Assembly (NCBI GenBank): GCA_024364805.1
Contig: CM044497.1
Coordinates: 101,137,806-101,160,940, forward strand
Reading direction: 5' to 3'
Source: Euprymna scolopes
Taxonomy: Eukaryota > Mollusca > Cephalopoda > Sepiida > Sepiolidae
Length of the DNA stretch: 23,135 nt
Shown piece by piece: positions 1 through 10,159 of this stretch (its first letter is position 1; each line of letters opens with the position of its first letter). The notes under the pieces were generated by a model, which saw nothing but the letters and a program-made list of their open reading frames with translations, did not search any database and was not told the DNA's origin. The position numbers were made by a program, and so were the translations under genes.

Positions 1-22
1 TTATTATTATTATTATTATTAT
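1..22. repeat. (TTA)n microsatellite
   Basis: Pure TTA trinucleotide repeat at the very start of the window; it probably continues to the left. Confidence 0.9.
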
Positions 23-24
23 CT

Positions 25-392
25 ATATATTAATACGCTATTTTTCCTCGAAAATTATAATCCTGACCATCCCTTAAAAGGTAAGTGGAATATTCCAAAT
101 GGCTAAGCAAATAAAACATTGTGTCGCTTGTTAGGAAAACTCTAGCCATGTTCTGATTATATATTAATACGTCGAAATTAGTAAAATCATATGGTGCTTT
201 TTAAATCTCCGCATTTCAGGTGAAAACATTATTATCTACTGATATATCATGGTTAAATTAGTACAAATTCCATCGGATTTCAGGTGAAAACGTTACTGCT
301 ACTTAAATGTCGCTTACATCCCTTAAAAGGGAAATGCAATATCCAATCTAAATGGGAAAAGCAAATTGGTGTTGCTGATTAGGAAAACTCTT
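25..392. repeat. Degenerate ~250-bp repeat, two partial copies
   Basis: Several blocks recur in the same order. CATCCCTTAAAAGG occurs at 68-81 and 317-330. TTAGGAAAACTCT occurs at 131-143 and 379-391. ATATATTAATACG occurs near 26-38 and 160-171. ATTTCAGGTGAAAAC occurs at 213-227 and 277-291. The 68-143 and 317-391 segments are alignable along their length with substitutions and small indels, giving a period of about 249 bp. This is a decayed tandem or satellite-like repeat of unknown family, with no coding potential. Confidence 0.6.
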
Positions 393-429
393 TTTCATCT
401 ATTTATTTAATGCCCTGAAAAGGTTACTT

Positions 430-2810
430 CTGATTAATAATAAAAATGCAATAAAGAAGCCAGCAATCTGGTGTGACACATGAAGGCTCTAAGTAACGGA
501 GTGTTGGGATATCCAAAGTCGAGTCGCCGTCCACCACATGCAGCTTCTGCAACGGCTTGATGAAGCCTCATTGCTTTGGTGTGATCTCGTCGGCTTAGTG
601 GTGATGAGCTATTTCACAGATCCGGATACCTGGTAAGAAGGGGAGATTCTTTTACTTGTTCTGACTGGGGAACTGAAACCGCTTTGCGGCTGGTTGTAGT
701 CGCTGGTTACTCCCTATATAGAGAATGAACACAGCAGGGGTGGGGATTTCGGTTCAGCAGAGCGTCTCTGGGTTGAGGTTTTCAGGGGGCCGAACCGTAG
801 AGACAGTCTTCTCTAGTTGCATGGCGGATGGGGAACTTGATCGACTCTCTTTTGTCTCTTTTGTCTTTTTTGTCTTTTTTTTTTGTCTTTTTGGGGTCTT
901 GTTTCCAGCTTTGGCACACTACTACTACGACAGAACTGTTTTTGATCTTCTGCTACCCTTCAGAATCTAATGAGGAGACCGGATTTTCTCTCTTTAGCGA
1001 CGACTGCTAATCTTTCTTCTCAGTAGACGGCTGCGGCTCTTGGTTTTTAGTGTAGAAGCCATGTGACCACCCTGTTAGAGTTTGTGGTTCAGGGGGGTAC
1101 TCTTTCGTTGTGAAGGGGGTATTGCTGGTTTTGCCGACTTTTTGCCAACCCTGCTCACATCCTGGGTTGGCGATGGTGTGTCGGTGCCTCCTCTAGCTGG
1201 TTTTTGAGGGACTGCCGGTGCGACTCCGTTTGGTTTTTTTCTCTCGGAGCTGCCGATTTTGAAGTTGTGGCAAATATTAAAAATTAGTAATATGTCCCTA
1301 CTGCTGGCAATGCCAGCAGTGAGGACGCGGACCCCGACGATAGAGCCCATCGTCTAGGTATCGCACCTGAGCAGGGCAGAGATTTTCTGGAAGCTGGACA
1401 AGTCCAAAGTGTATCTTAATGATTTACTCCCCTATAAATAGATTACATTAACCGAGGACGTTGCACAGTTTCGACATCCCTATATTGTCTCATCACAGAT
1501 ACCAACTGCTTTGAGTCGATGTGACAGGGGACGCCCAGAACCAGAATGGAGACGTTAATTCCTACCTGCTCAAGTACTCCGACTTAAGGCGTAAGTTTTT
1601 CCAGTTCAAGTCAGATCTGGATAGCTTTGCTGCGTCTACGTCGGTGGGCAGCAAAAGGTCTCACGTGGCGTAGCTTATTCTGCAAATGTAAGTTGCTGAG
1701 GTATTGAGCTCTCTCAGCAACTGCGCCATGGTTTCCTTTTGAACCTCAGTCAAGGATTTCTTTTGAAATTCAGTTGTGACTAGGTGTACCATTATTTGCT
1801 CTAGTCGCGCCACTGTTCCAGGCGCTGCTTTAATTACATTACTGTCAGTCAGATCTTTATACGTAGTATGGAAGAGCTGACGGTAAACTTCAGGTACCAA
1901 CTAAGACTGGCGCCCTTACAATTACTCCTGTTCTACCCGGCGTGTAGGCGTGTTGGATGGTGTTCTAGAGGGTCAGCCGTGTTCTCTCTCCGGGAGGAAT
2001 TATTTTGTTGATGGAATCCTGTGTCGATTGCATAGCTGGAAGCGACGGCCAATCGCGCGGCGTCGGTTTTTATGACATCACAGGACCCCGTTTCTTTATA
2101 GCACTAACTACGCCATTCCTTTATGAGATTGAGCTGCCCCCATCTATTTGTTTTTGGGTCGAGACTGCCGTGCCCCGACCTGGACTGTTTTCTGCGACGC
2201 TGATTTCTGCCCGCCGTCGTTACAGCTGTCGTAAGTGCTGCTTTTGCTGTTGCTGCTCAGCTCCATCTCTCCTTTCAGTCTTCTAAACAGTTGCATGCCC
2301 AGGCTGATAATGTCGCTGACAGCTTGTTCCCGGTCGTCTGGCATTTCGTGATTTTCCGACCTACTTGGAGAGCACCACTCAGCTCGACGGTCAAAATCCC
2401 GACCCTGAAAGTACGTCCTTCCTCCGGGTCGAGGGGAAGCTAACAGTTGAAGCCCTATGTTACTGGTCCCATCGAGCTGGATCACTTCTTCCAGTAGGAA
2501 CGCCAGCATCAAAGCTGTCAGAGTAGCCTAGTACTCTAAGATCTGACTCTAGGATGAGTGGCGTAGCACTCAGACTGGCCAGAGAGGCTCTACTCGTTCC
2601 TGGGGCTGCGCCAACATTTGTATTAGAAACATGGGCGCTAGAACCCGGGCTACGCGCTACAGCGGAACTCGGACTGCATGGAAGTGAATCCTTTCTAGGC
2701 TCTGATCCGGCTCTAAGACAGGACCGAAACCCCCTCTGAGAACCGACTCCAGACTAGGAATTTCTGCGCTGGAGCCTGGATCAACTACCCTCCTCTCTTC
2801 TCCGTCTTAT
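430..2810 (-). other. Decayed, GC-richer element with minus-strand coding remnants, unassigned
   Basis: This block is clearly richer in GC than its flanks and has protein-like minus-strand segments at about 1075-1350, 1661-1900 and 2144-2512. The first is Pro/Ser/Lys-rich and hydrophilic. The second is helical and alanine/leucine/glutamate-rich. The third is a polar segment ending in a basic stretch. Read from right to left, a basic low-complexity head, a helical middle and another basic low-complexity segment would suit a gag-like or ORF1-like protein. A DIRS-type or similar retroelement is possible, but I see no reverse transcriptase, integrase or recombinase motif, and no terminal repeats, so the family is a guess. 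The element is broken in many places and looks old. It could also be a processed or decayed host gene. Confidence 0.3.
841..898 (+). repeat. T-rich TCTTTTG-type simple repeat
   Basis: Imperfect repeats of TCTTTTG/TCTTTTTTG grade into a run of T. The hydrophobic phenylalanine-rich open frame across 725-970 is produced by this tract and is not a gene. Confidence 0.7.
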
Positions 2811-3134
2811 AATTTATTTAGGAGTTCCTAATGTGTATTTTGTATAGCAATTATCGGTGAGATACAAATAAAAAAATGAACATGTTCGTCCTTTATAGAG
2901 TTTCTTTCACAAAATTATTAAAGAGAAAAAAAAACTGACGTAAACAAATTATCAGTTGATTTTTAAATAATAAACTTGGTATATTTATATCTTAAACTTA
3001 TTTTTCTCTGCAATAAGTAAAGCTCCAAATATCGGAACATTTCTTAAACAGACTTAAATCGACGCCATTTAATGGACTCCTTCGAGAGAGGAAACGGGGG
3101 TCTCGTATGCTATAGTTGGGTTTTTGTATTATTA
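2811..3134. other. AT-rich spacer, no gene seen
   Basis: A and T rich, with short poly-A tracts near 2868-2875 and 2925-2934. No coding remnant, RNA gene or long repeat was recognised on either strand. Confidence 0.6.
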
Positions 3135-3190
3135 GAATCGGAATCGGAATCAGGAATCGCATCGGAATCGGAAATTGTATCGCAATCAGG
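3135..3190. repeat. GGAATC-type hexamer minisatellite
   Basis: Imperfect tandem copies of a GGAATC-like hexamer, with variants containing AATCGC and AATCAGG. Confidence 0.7.
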
Positions 3191-3208
3191 AACAATTTTG
3201 AGATCGCC

Positions 3209-3316
<108 letters not shown>

Positions 3317-3515
3317 TCGAAAGGATAGCTAAAACGCTTGAAAATGGTTTTATAATGTTATTTTCACGTATGGAAATTTTAAATGACGAGGTTATAAATG
3401 GACACAAGTCTGCATGTGCTGATTTCGATTGTGTGTATTGTTGCCGCATAGATCAACGGTTTGACTTTGATGCCTCCAGATACATATATTAATTCAGAAA
3501 AGTTCGCTTCATAAG

Positions 3516-3583
3516 TATATATATACATATATATATGTGTGTGTGTGTATGTGTGTGCGTGTGTGTGCGCGCGTGTGTGTGTA

Positions 3584-3619
<36 letters not shown>

Positions 3620-3620
3620 T
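3516..3620. repeat. Compound (TA)n(GT)n(GC)(GA)n microsatellite
   Basis: An AT tract passes into GT repeats, with a short run of alternating CG at about 3568-3573, then more GT and finally (GA)n ending at 3620. Most of the tract is strictly alternating purine-pyrimidine. Confidence 0.95.
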
Positions 3621-4935
3621 TCGGATGCATCGGTCTATAGAGTTGGGGGATTATTGAAAGAGAAGATTTGAATGGATCATAGCGGTAAATAGATGATAAG
3701 ACCAATCAATAGAATTCTACTTATGCCCATAATCGAGCCAGAGTAATTGGAAAGGATATGAATAAATGGACGGATGCTTTGATATTGATCTATTTAACGA
3801 TGATGCCATAAACATAAAATATCAGAGAAATACTAATCAGAAAAAATAGAATTCTTTTCACCTGGTGAGATTCGTTGCGGTATATGTGCCTTTTTGTTTT
3901 TGTTTTTGTTTGTTGTAAGAATATTACCAAGTTTGTACATATGTAAATAAGATGTATATAGTGAAGCTGTATATTTATAAATGTATTGTTTAACGATATA
4001 CATAATGTTGTACAATAATTTGGATCAAATGGACTTAATATATTAAATGTTACTTATGTTGAACACGTTCGTGAATGATATACTATTTTAATTATTTTCA
4101 TCGATGTCATGGTGTTAATATTCCCTTTGATTCGAATTCTCCCTCCATTCAAAGTTTTACACGTAGTAAAATAAACCAAAGTTTTTTCTAAGCTTGGATT
4201 ATTATCATAGTTTTCTATTTGAAGCTGTTGTTTTCGTCCACATTTCCGGTGCACTGCCTTTTATTTTACAATAATAATTTTACTTTGTATTTCAACAATT
4301 CTTGTGTTAAAAGTGCCATCGCCTGTGCCCTGTGCGGAAGCAACTATATTTTTTTTATCCATATTGCAGCATGTAATTATGGTCTCATTTGCTGCATCAT
4401 TTTTTTTTATCTACAGAGCCAACTTGTAGTTTGTTTCTGCATCTTTACTCGCATTTATTCAATTTTTTCAGCCTGCAGTGTTTCGTGTGCATGTAAGGGT
4501 TGACCCCGCTTCAAATATCCACATTTTCTTGTTACTAATTTTCGTATCTTATGTAGTTTCTCTTTTCAAACATTTTAGTTAATAGTCTTTTTGTTTCACG
4601 TTTTCAAAAACCACTGCAAATTACTTTTGCGATAATCGTTGTTAACTATGTAGGAGTTCATGATAACGACTGGTGATTGTCCCTGGAATTTGAGTCGCAA
4701 TATTTTGATAATCTCCTGCGTTTCCAGTGTAAGCCCGTCTCGTTACTCATTCATTCATTTTTTTATCATTTGAGAGCGTTGTGAGAGTAAAAGGTTTATT
4801 ATTGTTTTACATGTATATTTTTAATTGATCCAAGTTCTGCTATTATTATATTAATGTGAATTTACTAAAACGAGAATCAAATTATTTTTAAGAGCTTACA
4901 TTAATTAATTAATTTATAATAATAATAATAATAAT
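3621..4935. other. AT-rich region with minor simple repeats, no gene seen
   Basis: This is about 1.3 kb of AT-rich DNA. It contains a short GTTTTT-type repeat at about 3894-3915 and an (AAT)n tract at about 4917-4936 that abuts the Penelope-like element. The open frames at 3833-4015 and 4054-4503 are short, low in complexity and match no family I recognise, so I do not call them genes. Confidence 0.55.
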
Positions 4936-4981
4936 TGAATTCATCGGACTATGTTCTCATCTTGAGTGCGATTTTCTCAGC

Positions 4982-5007
4982 GTTTCGGTCGATGAAACCT
5001 TCGTCAG
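4982..5007 (-). ncRNA. Hammerhead-ribozyme-like core in Penelope 3' region (candidate)
   Basis: On the minus strand the hammerhead conserved box CTGACGA (5007-5001) is followed by an A, a GGT/ACC 3-bp stem (4999-4997 with 4989-4987) closed by a 7-nt loop, and then GAAAC (4986-4982). Hammerhead motifs are known in the terminal repeats of Penelope-like elements, and this core sits where one would be expected. I could not identify convincing stems I and III or a GUH cleavage site, so it may be a decayed or minimal form. Confidence 0.45.
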
Positions 5008-5221
5008 GTGTGTCTTGTCGAACCCGGTAATTTGGACGCAATTTCAAGCGAAACCATTTGTTTACATCACGGGGGTAGCATGCTCTTTTCCCTCAGCACT
5101 GATTGAATAGAGGCCTCAAGTATTTCGCAATTGTATTTTTCAGTCAACCATACTGAGGGTTTAACCTGCAACGTTCAAGAGAATATGACTTATTTCTAAT
5201 TATTACTATATATTAACGTAT

Positions 5222-5242
5222 GTATATCTCTATATCTCTTTT

Positions 5243-5310
<68 letters not shown>
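5222..5310. repeat. Compound (CT)n(CTAT)n(TA)n microsatellite
   Basis: CT repeats pass into CTAT tetranucleotides (about 5254-5276) and then TA dinucleotides up to 5310. It lies inside the non-coding 3' part of the Penelope-like copy. Confidence 0.95.
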
Positions 5311-5313
<3 letters not shown>

Positions 5314-5385
5314 ATGTTTTATTACTTGTATATATTATCTTTTTTATATTTAGTGGTTTCCATATCGTATTAAATTTTAAGTAGC

Positions 5386-5498
5386 ATATATGCTAAGAAA
5401 TAACCAATATTAAGTAGACCTAGTACGGTCTACTTAATATTGGTTATTTATCAGCATATTATATATATTATCATAATATTGGTTATTTATCAGCATAT
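5386..5498. repeat. Near-perfect palindrome plus a third direct copy of its arm
   Basis: Positions 5398-5420 and 5427-5449 are perfect 23-bp reverse complements separated by the 6-nt spacer TAGTAC. The arms extend outward with a few mismatches to about 5387 and 5460. Most of the right arm (5435-5460) recurs in the same orientation at 5474-5498. The sequence could extrude as a stable hairpin. It may be a regulatory or terminal structure of the Penelope-like element, or the scar of a fold-back event. Confidence 0.9.
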
Positions 5499-7584
5499 GT
5501 GCTGCTTCCCTCAGTCGTCTTACTCTCCATCGTTTCTCTATTTCTGTCATTTTTTACTTCGTCTCATAATAGTAGATGGTTACTTTTTTTCTTTCAGATA
5601 TGGTAAGCTATATCTGACTTTTCAGTCTCTCCATGTAATACGGCTTTTCTATGCTTTTCTAACCGTATTTTCAGTGGACGACATGTTTCTACGTTGTTTA
5701 GTTTTCAACATTTACATGGGATTTCATATACACAGTTTTTAGTCATGATTTTTTTTCTGTAGGGGGCTTGACTCTCACAAGTTGTTTCCGGAGAGTTGAA
5801 TCACTCTTGAACACTGTCCTGATGTCATATGGATTACATATTACTTGAAGTATTTTAGATAAGCCCTTCATTTATGGTATACAAATAGTGGTGAGTTTCG
5901 GAGTGGTGTCTTTTTGTGTCTGATCCAAATTTCTTGAAGCTGATGTCATGTTCTCTGGATTGGTGTTCCGGTGAAGTGTTTCTCTTAGACTGTCCATTTC
6001 CTCAGTGCGTGCTGTTAGACAGATTGCTTTTGCTCGATTCAGTAGGCAACGGACGATTCCTATCTTTACATTATATGGATGGTGGGAGTTTAAGTTAGAT
6101 ACTGTCCAATGAAAGTTGGTTTCGATATACAGATGACATAAACTCCTGACCTGTGTGAGTTATCAGCACATGTAGGACGATAATTTATTGTCATGTTCTT
6201 TTTCCATTGTGAACCGTATAGTTAGACGGATCGGGTTCACATGGTCTAGTAATGTTTGAAATTCTTCCTGATGAGACTAGAGTATGAATGTGTTAGCTTT
6301 CGTGGTGTTGATCCTTATGCCATTTTCTCAAAGTATTCCACGTATGCATTGACCAGTATCGGGGACAATCGTGATCCCATCGCCAGACCTTTGTCCTGGC
6401 GATATATATCAAATCCCATCAGGAAGTATGTAGTTTCTACACAGGTCAACATCTACATTATATTGTCAGTTGATATGCAAGTGCGTTCTTTCAGTGAGAT
6501 ATCCGATATCAGCTTATCCCGTACCACTGTTAATCTCTTCAATGGGTACTTTCGTGAACAGACTCACTACATCTCGACCCACCACCTGGTTGAAATGAAT
6601 GGGAGCATTGTTTATTATTCCCACGAAGTAAGCTGAGTTCTTGTAGTATGATGGAGATTTGCCTATGAAGGGGGTTATATCTACCAGGAACCGGCTTAAT
6701 GGATCGCATGCTGAACTCCGGGCACTGACAGTGGGTCTTAATGGCATACTGTCCTTGTGACGCCGTATAGGTGTTGTAGCTTGCTGTAATATTGTGGTAT
6801 CTGTCTGTGTTGTTCTGGTGGTATAAGGTTCTTATTCTTACTCAGGATCTGTGACAGCTTCTTTTCCGTTTTCAAAGTATGATTCTTTTTCACTTTACAG
6901 TAGCCATAAGATTCTCTTAAATCTTGCAATGTCTTGGAATATTCTGCTCTATCAACTACCACTGCAGCATTGCCTTTGTCATCTGGTAGTATCATGATAT
7001 AACTGTCACCGCGCAGGGACTTGATAGGCAATACGTCTTCCTTTGAGAGGTTCGGTTTTGGAGATTTGGAATTCTCGAGTGCTTGTCTCGCTTTCCACCC
7101 TAGTTCATCTCCTTGTGCTTTGAGTTTATTCAAGGTTGCTTCCTCCATTGGGGCTATCGTATATAAGTATGGAATCCGTTTTATGATTGTGACAAAGTTA
7201 GGAGATCTTTGTTGAGCACTGATTTCACAGAGGGAGTTAGCTGACGTTTACTTTGTTGGCTCTTATTAGTGAATGGCGGACCTCGAGTCTTACGTCCTTA
7301 GTTTTTAGATTTTCTAATTCCATTATTTGCCGAGACTTAACCACATTAAATTTCTTCTTATAGGTTATGTCCAGGTATTCTTGGATGCGGTTTTGTCGTC
7401 AGTTCGAGATATACTCTTAAGGAATGGGTTAAGGTTATTTGAAATTTCCGTCTGTAATTGATGTTTCTTCAACTTTATAGATCCTATCTCGGACGAGTTC
7501 ATGCCCTACTCGTTTTGCGATCTTTTGTGTCTGTCTGGAGCTGACTGGTAGTTTTAATGTTAAGTCTGGTGATACTAGCTTAAG

Positions 7585-7862
7585 ATCACGGCATCAGCCG
7601 TGAGAGGTGGTTAGACACAAAAAGGCCACCACTCCGAAACTCACCACTGTTTTATACCGTATATGAAAAAGGTTGTTTAAAAACATCAACGAATATGTAA
7701 TCCATATATCAGGGCAGTATTCAAGAGTGATTCAAATCTCCGGAAACAACTTGTGAGAGACGACCCCCGTATAGAAAAATCATGACTGAGACCTGTGTAA
7801 TATGAAATCCTATGTAAATGTAGAAAATTATACAAAGTAGAAACGTGTCTTCTACTAATGTG
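7585..7862 (+). mobile_element. Penelope-like fragment (linker and endonuclease region), inverted relative to the main copy
   Basis: The plus strand here aligns closely with the minus strand of the Penelope copy at about 5640-5960. Shared stretches include CACCACTCCGAAACTCACCA and CTCCGGAAACAACTTGTGAG. It covers the linker upstream of the GIY-YIG domain and its beginning (homologous to the TVYEIPCKC region), then stops near 7862. It is truncated at both ends and not coding. The join with the minus-strand copy lies at about 7545-7585. It could be an independent 5'-truncated insertion or part of one rearranged insertion event. Confidence 0.8.
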
Positions 7863-7964
7863 GCTAATGCTTTCTCTCCTTGGTTTTCCCCTCCTCCTTG
7901 ATTTTCATTATTTAGTGTGGTGCTTGTTCATGGTAACACTCACAAAAAAAAAAAATATATATAT

Positions 7965-8822
7965 CGGCGCAGTTTTTTCCATTTATACAGTTTCAGATTT
8001 CATGATTTCATGTGATTTTACTTTGTGTTCTTCATCTGTAGCTGTTTCTGTGTAGTTTATTGATGGTGTTAGTCTCCACATTCAACGGTTTTCCTTAATA
8101 TTTCTGCAATTTTCACTATTGAAATTCGTTGTATTTTCTCGGCCATCCCTCTGATTCTAATCTCTCCCATTCTTTTTTTTTAAGTTTTTTGTATCGTTCC
8201 TAATGCTCCTCTATTAATGGTGCTATTTTCACTTTCTGTATTCTCCTGATCATTTTTAGTTCTCTGGCCAATTCCGTGTATTTGCTCCGCTTCTCATTCT
8301 CCTTTATCTTCACCCTGTGGTCTAGCTGGAACGGCAAAATCTACTATCTTGCAGACCTTTTCCTTCTTGTTAACTATTATGACATCTGGCCTTCTTGCTT
8401 GGATAGGTTTATCCGTGTGTATATCGATGCCCCATAGGATCTTGTCACTTTTATTTTCCATTACTGCTGCCGCTTTGTGTTTGCACCATTTGTCTGCGTG
8501 TTTAAAATTTGTTTGCATGATTGCTAATGCACCGCCTTCCCCACTTGATCGTGTCTATTATGATATTCTTTTGGACTAGTTTGCTGAATTAAATTATTAT
8601 GCATTTTATTGCTTCGTCTCTTTGTCCGCAGAGTATACATTTGCTGTTTTTTTTTGCGTCTTGCCGATCCTTGCTTTGATGTGGTATATTCTAATTGCAG
8701 TATCTTGCGCAGCAGTTATTAGCTATTCAGTAATTATTTCTTCGGTCTTGTGAATTATGTATTTTGCTAATTTTGTTTCATGTTATTTACATAGCCTTCT
8801 ATACATAACAGCCCTCTTCTTC
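7965..8822 (-). mobile_element. R2-type (RLE) LINE, 3' fragment
   Basis: The minus strand carries the end of a non-LTR retrotransposon with a restriction-like endonuclease. About 8620-8700 reads IYHIKARIGKTQKN then CILCGQRDEAIKCI, which is the start of the zinc-knuckle region downstream of the RT. About 8294-8518 reads on to KILWGIDIHTDKPIQARRPD then VIIVNKKEKVCKIVDFAVP, the PD...D core of the endonuclease fold. Below 8300 a changed frame carries KRSKYTELARELKMIRR, the usual C-terminal helix. There is no RT palm, so only the last quarter of the protein is present. Several frame changes show that it is dead. The lower boundary, in a T/AT-rich tract near 7950-7965, is approximate. Confidence 0.7.
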
Positions 8823-8824
8823 CG

Positions 8825-10152
8825 TCTTTTTTCTTACATAGGCATCACCACTTATCAAAGCCAAGAGGCCACTCAAGGATAAAGGTTAAAGAGTGTACAG
8901 TAGAAATTGGACAACATAGTAATCATTAGTAATGAAAATTTGTTAAATTTGATAACTTATATAGAAGGGCTTATCAAGAACTTATTTACGTTAGACTTGA
9001 ACACAACCATATTGTAGTCAGCCGGAAAGCAGGAAAACGGAAGACAATTCCACAGGCGTGCAGTTCTAAGAAAGAAACTTTGTTCATGGAATCTACGTTT
9101 AGGTTTAGGCACAGATAAAGAGTGGGGGGAATTATTGATAGTGTGTACAGCTAGACGAGTGTTTCTTGTGAAAGTTTGGCGAGGGGGACCATAGATTGAA
9201 GCTCAGTCGAACACTTTCCATAAAAATAACGATACATCAGAGACAAACTCACAACATCTCTTCTGTGAGATAGAGGTTGCAAGGAAGAGAAAAGGACATT
9301 TCCTACGAGGCTACGAAGTCTATTTTGAACTCTATCAAGGCAGGACAAGTCCTTTCTAGCAGCTCCTGCCCAGATGTGGCAACAGTATTCCATCCTTGGA
9401 CTACTTGCTCTTATATAGATAGAGAATAGCATCAGCAAGGAGATATTTACCGGATCAATAGAAAGATCCGACCATTTTTCCAGCGGCCTTGGCAACAGAT
9501 TTGATGTACGTGTTCCATTTATGATCAGGAGTAATGGTCAAGCCCAGAAGCTTGTCAAAACCTGAGGCCTCCTGAAGACGAGAGCCATTCATTTCAATTG
9601 ATGGCAGATGTGGATCAGAATGTGGATGATGTAAAGAGAGAATCTTGGTTTTAGATGCATTAAAAGTAACCAGCTACTCCTTTCCCCATTGTACTACGTG
9701 CTCAAGATCAGAGGAGAGACAATTGGAGAGAACTTGGTCGTTTACTGTCTTAGATGTGCTACCATAAATGGTACTGTCGTCAGCATAAATGTCTACAAAT
9801 GATGTAAGGATGTGATTTGGAAGATCATTATTGTAGATCAGGAAAAGAGTTGAGCCCAGGATGGACCCCTGAGGAACACCGGCATTAATACTGTGAGCTT
9901 CCGATTTTTGCCCCTCAACTACTACTCTTATGAACCTATCAGAAAGAAATGATTTAATAATTGAGAAGACATTTCCAGCTATACCATAGTTAGAGATCTT
10001 ATGAAGTAAACATTTATGCCATACTCTATCAAAGGTCTTAGATATGTCAAGAGCAATTGCCCTAGAAAGGTTGCCTCCGTTGAGAGATTTGCTAATCCTA
10101 TAAGATATAACTGTAAGCACATCTGCTGTAGATCTAGCAGAACGGAAACTAT
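8825..10152 (-). mobile_element. CR1/Jockey-type LINE, 5'-truncated copy
   Basis: The minus strand encodes the second half of a non-LTR reverse transcriptase and its C-terminal domain. About 9674-10159 contains SFRSARSTADVLTVISYR, ALDISKTFDRVWHKCLLHKI, GVPQGSILG and the catalytic YADD within VDIYADDSTIYG. The frame reaches a stop where the sister copy suggests Trp (GKE-stop-LVTFNASK, about 9672). About 9151-9495 carries the C-terminal MEYCCHIWAGAARKDLSCLD and a RRDVVSLSLMYRYFYGKCS segment. The 3' untranslated part (8825-9100) matches that of the plus-strand copy at 13590-13700. The 5' end is lost at about 10152, a typical LINE truncation or a deletion junction with the Tc1 relic. The clade is assigned by motif resemblance only. 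Confidence 0.85.
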
Positions 10153-10159
10153 TACTCAT

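Larger units (their letters stand above)
4936..7545 (-). mobile_element. Penelope-like retroelement, decayed copy
   Basis: Penelope-like elements encode a reverse transcriptase joined to a GIY-YIG endonuclease. Read on the minus strand, the parts occur in the right order. About 7141-7540 is an N-terminal region with PNFVTIIKRIPYLYTIAP. About 6738-7148 carries ILPDDKGNAAVVVDRAEY, the family signature. About 6514-6747 carries PLRPTVSA, YYKNSAYFVGI and DVVSLFTKVPI. About 6310-6400 carries GLAMGSRLSPILVNAYVEYF. About 6105-6150 carries VYRKPTFIGQYLN. About 5700-5750 carries TVYEIPCKC, and about 5640-5690 carries LKIRLEKHRKAV of the endonuclease. The YxDD catalytic box expected between 6310 and 6200 is not recognisable. 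Reading frame is lost several times, so the copy is dead. The 4936-5430 part is non-coding 3' sequence. The exact ends are uncertain; the class assignment is firm. Confidence 0.85.

Noticed and set aside
725-1010. Plus-strand open frames with a hydrophobic FF-rich segment, as if a membrane protein
   Set aside because: The hydrophobic stretch comes from a T-rich TCTTTTG simple repeat.
3379-3705. Minus-strand His-Thr repeat protein
   Set aside because: Translation of the (GT)n/(GA)n compound microsatellite.
5440-6636. Plus-strand open frames of 60-126 codons
   Set aside because: They are antisense to Penelope-like RT and endonuclease motifs on the minus strand.
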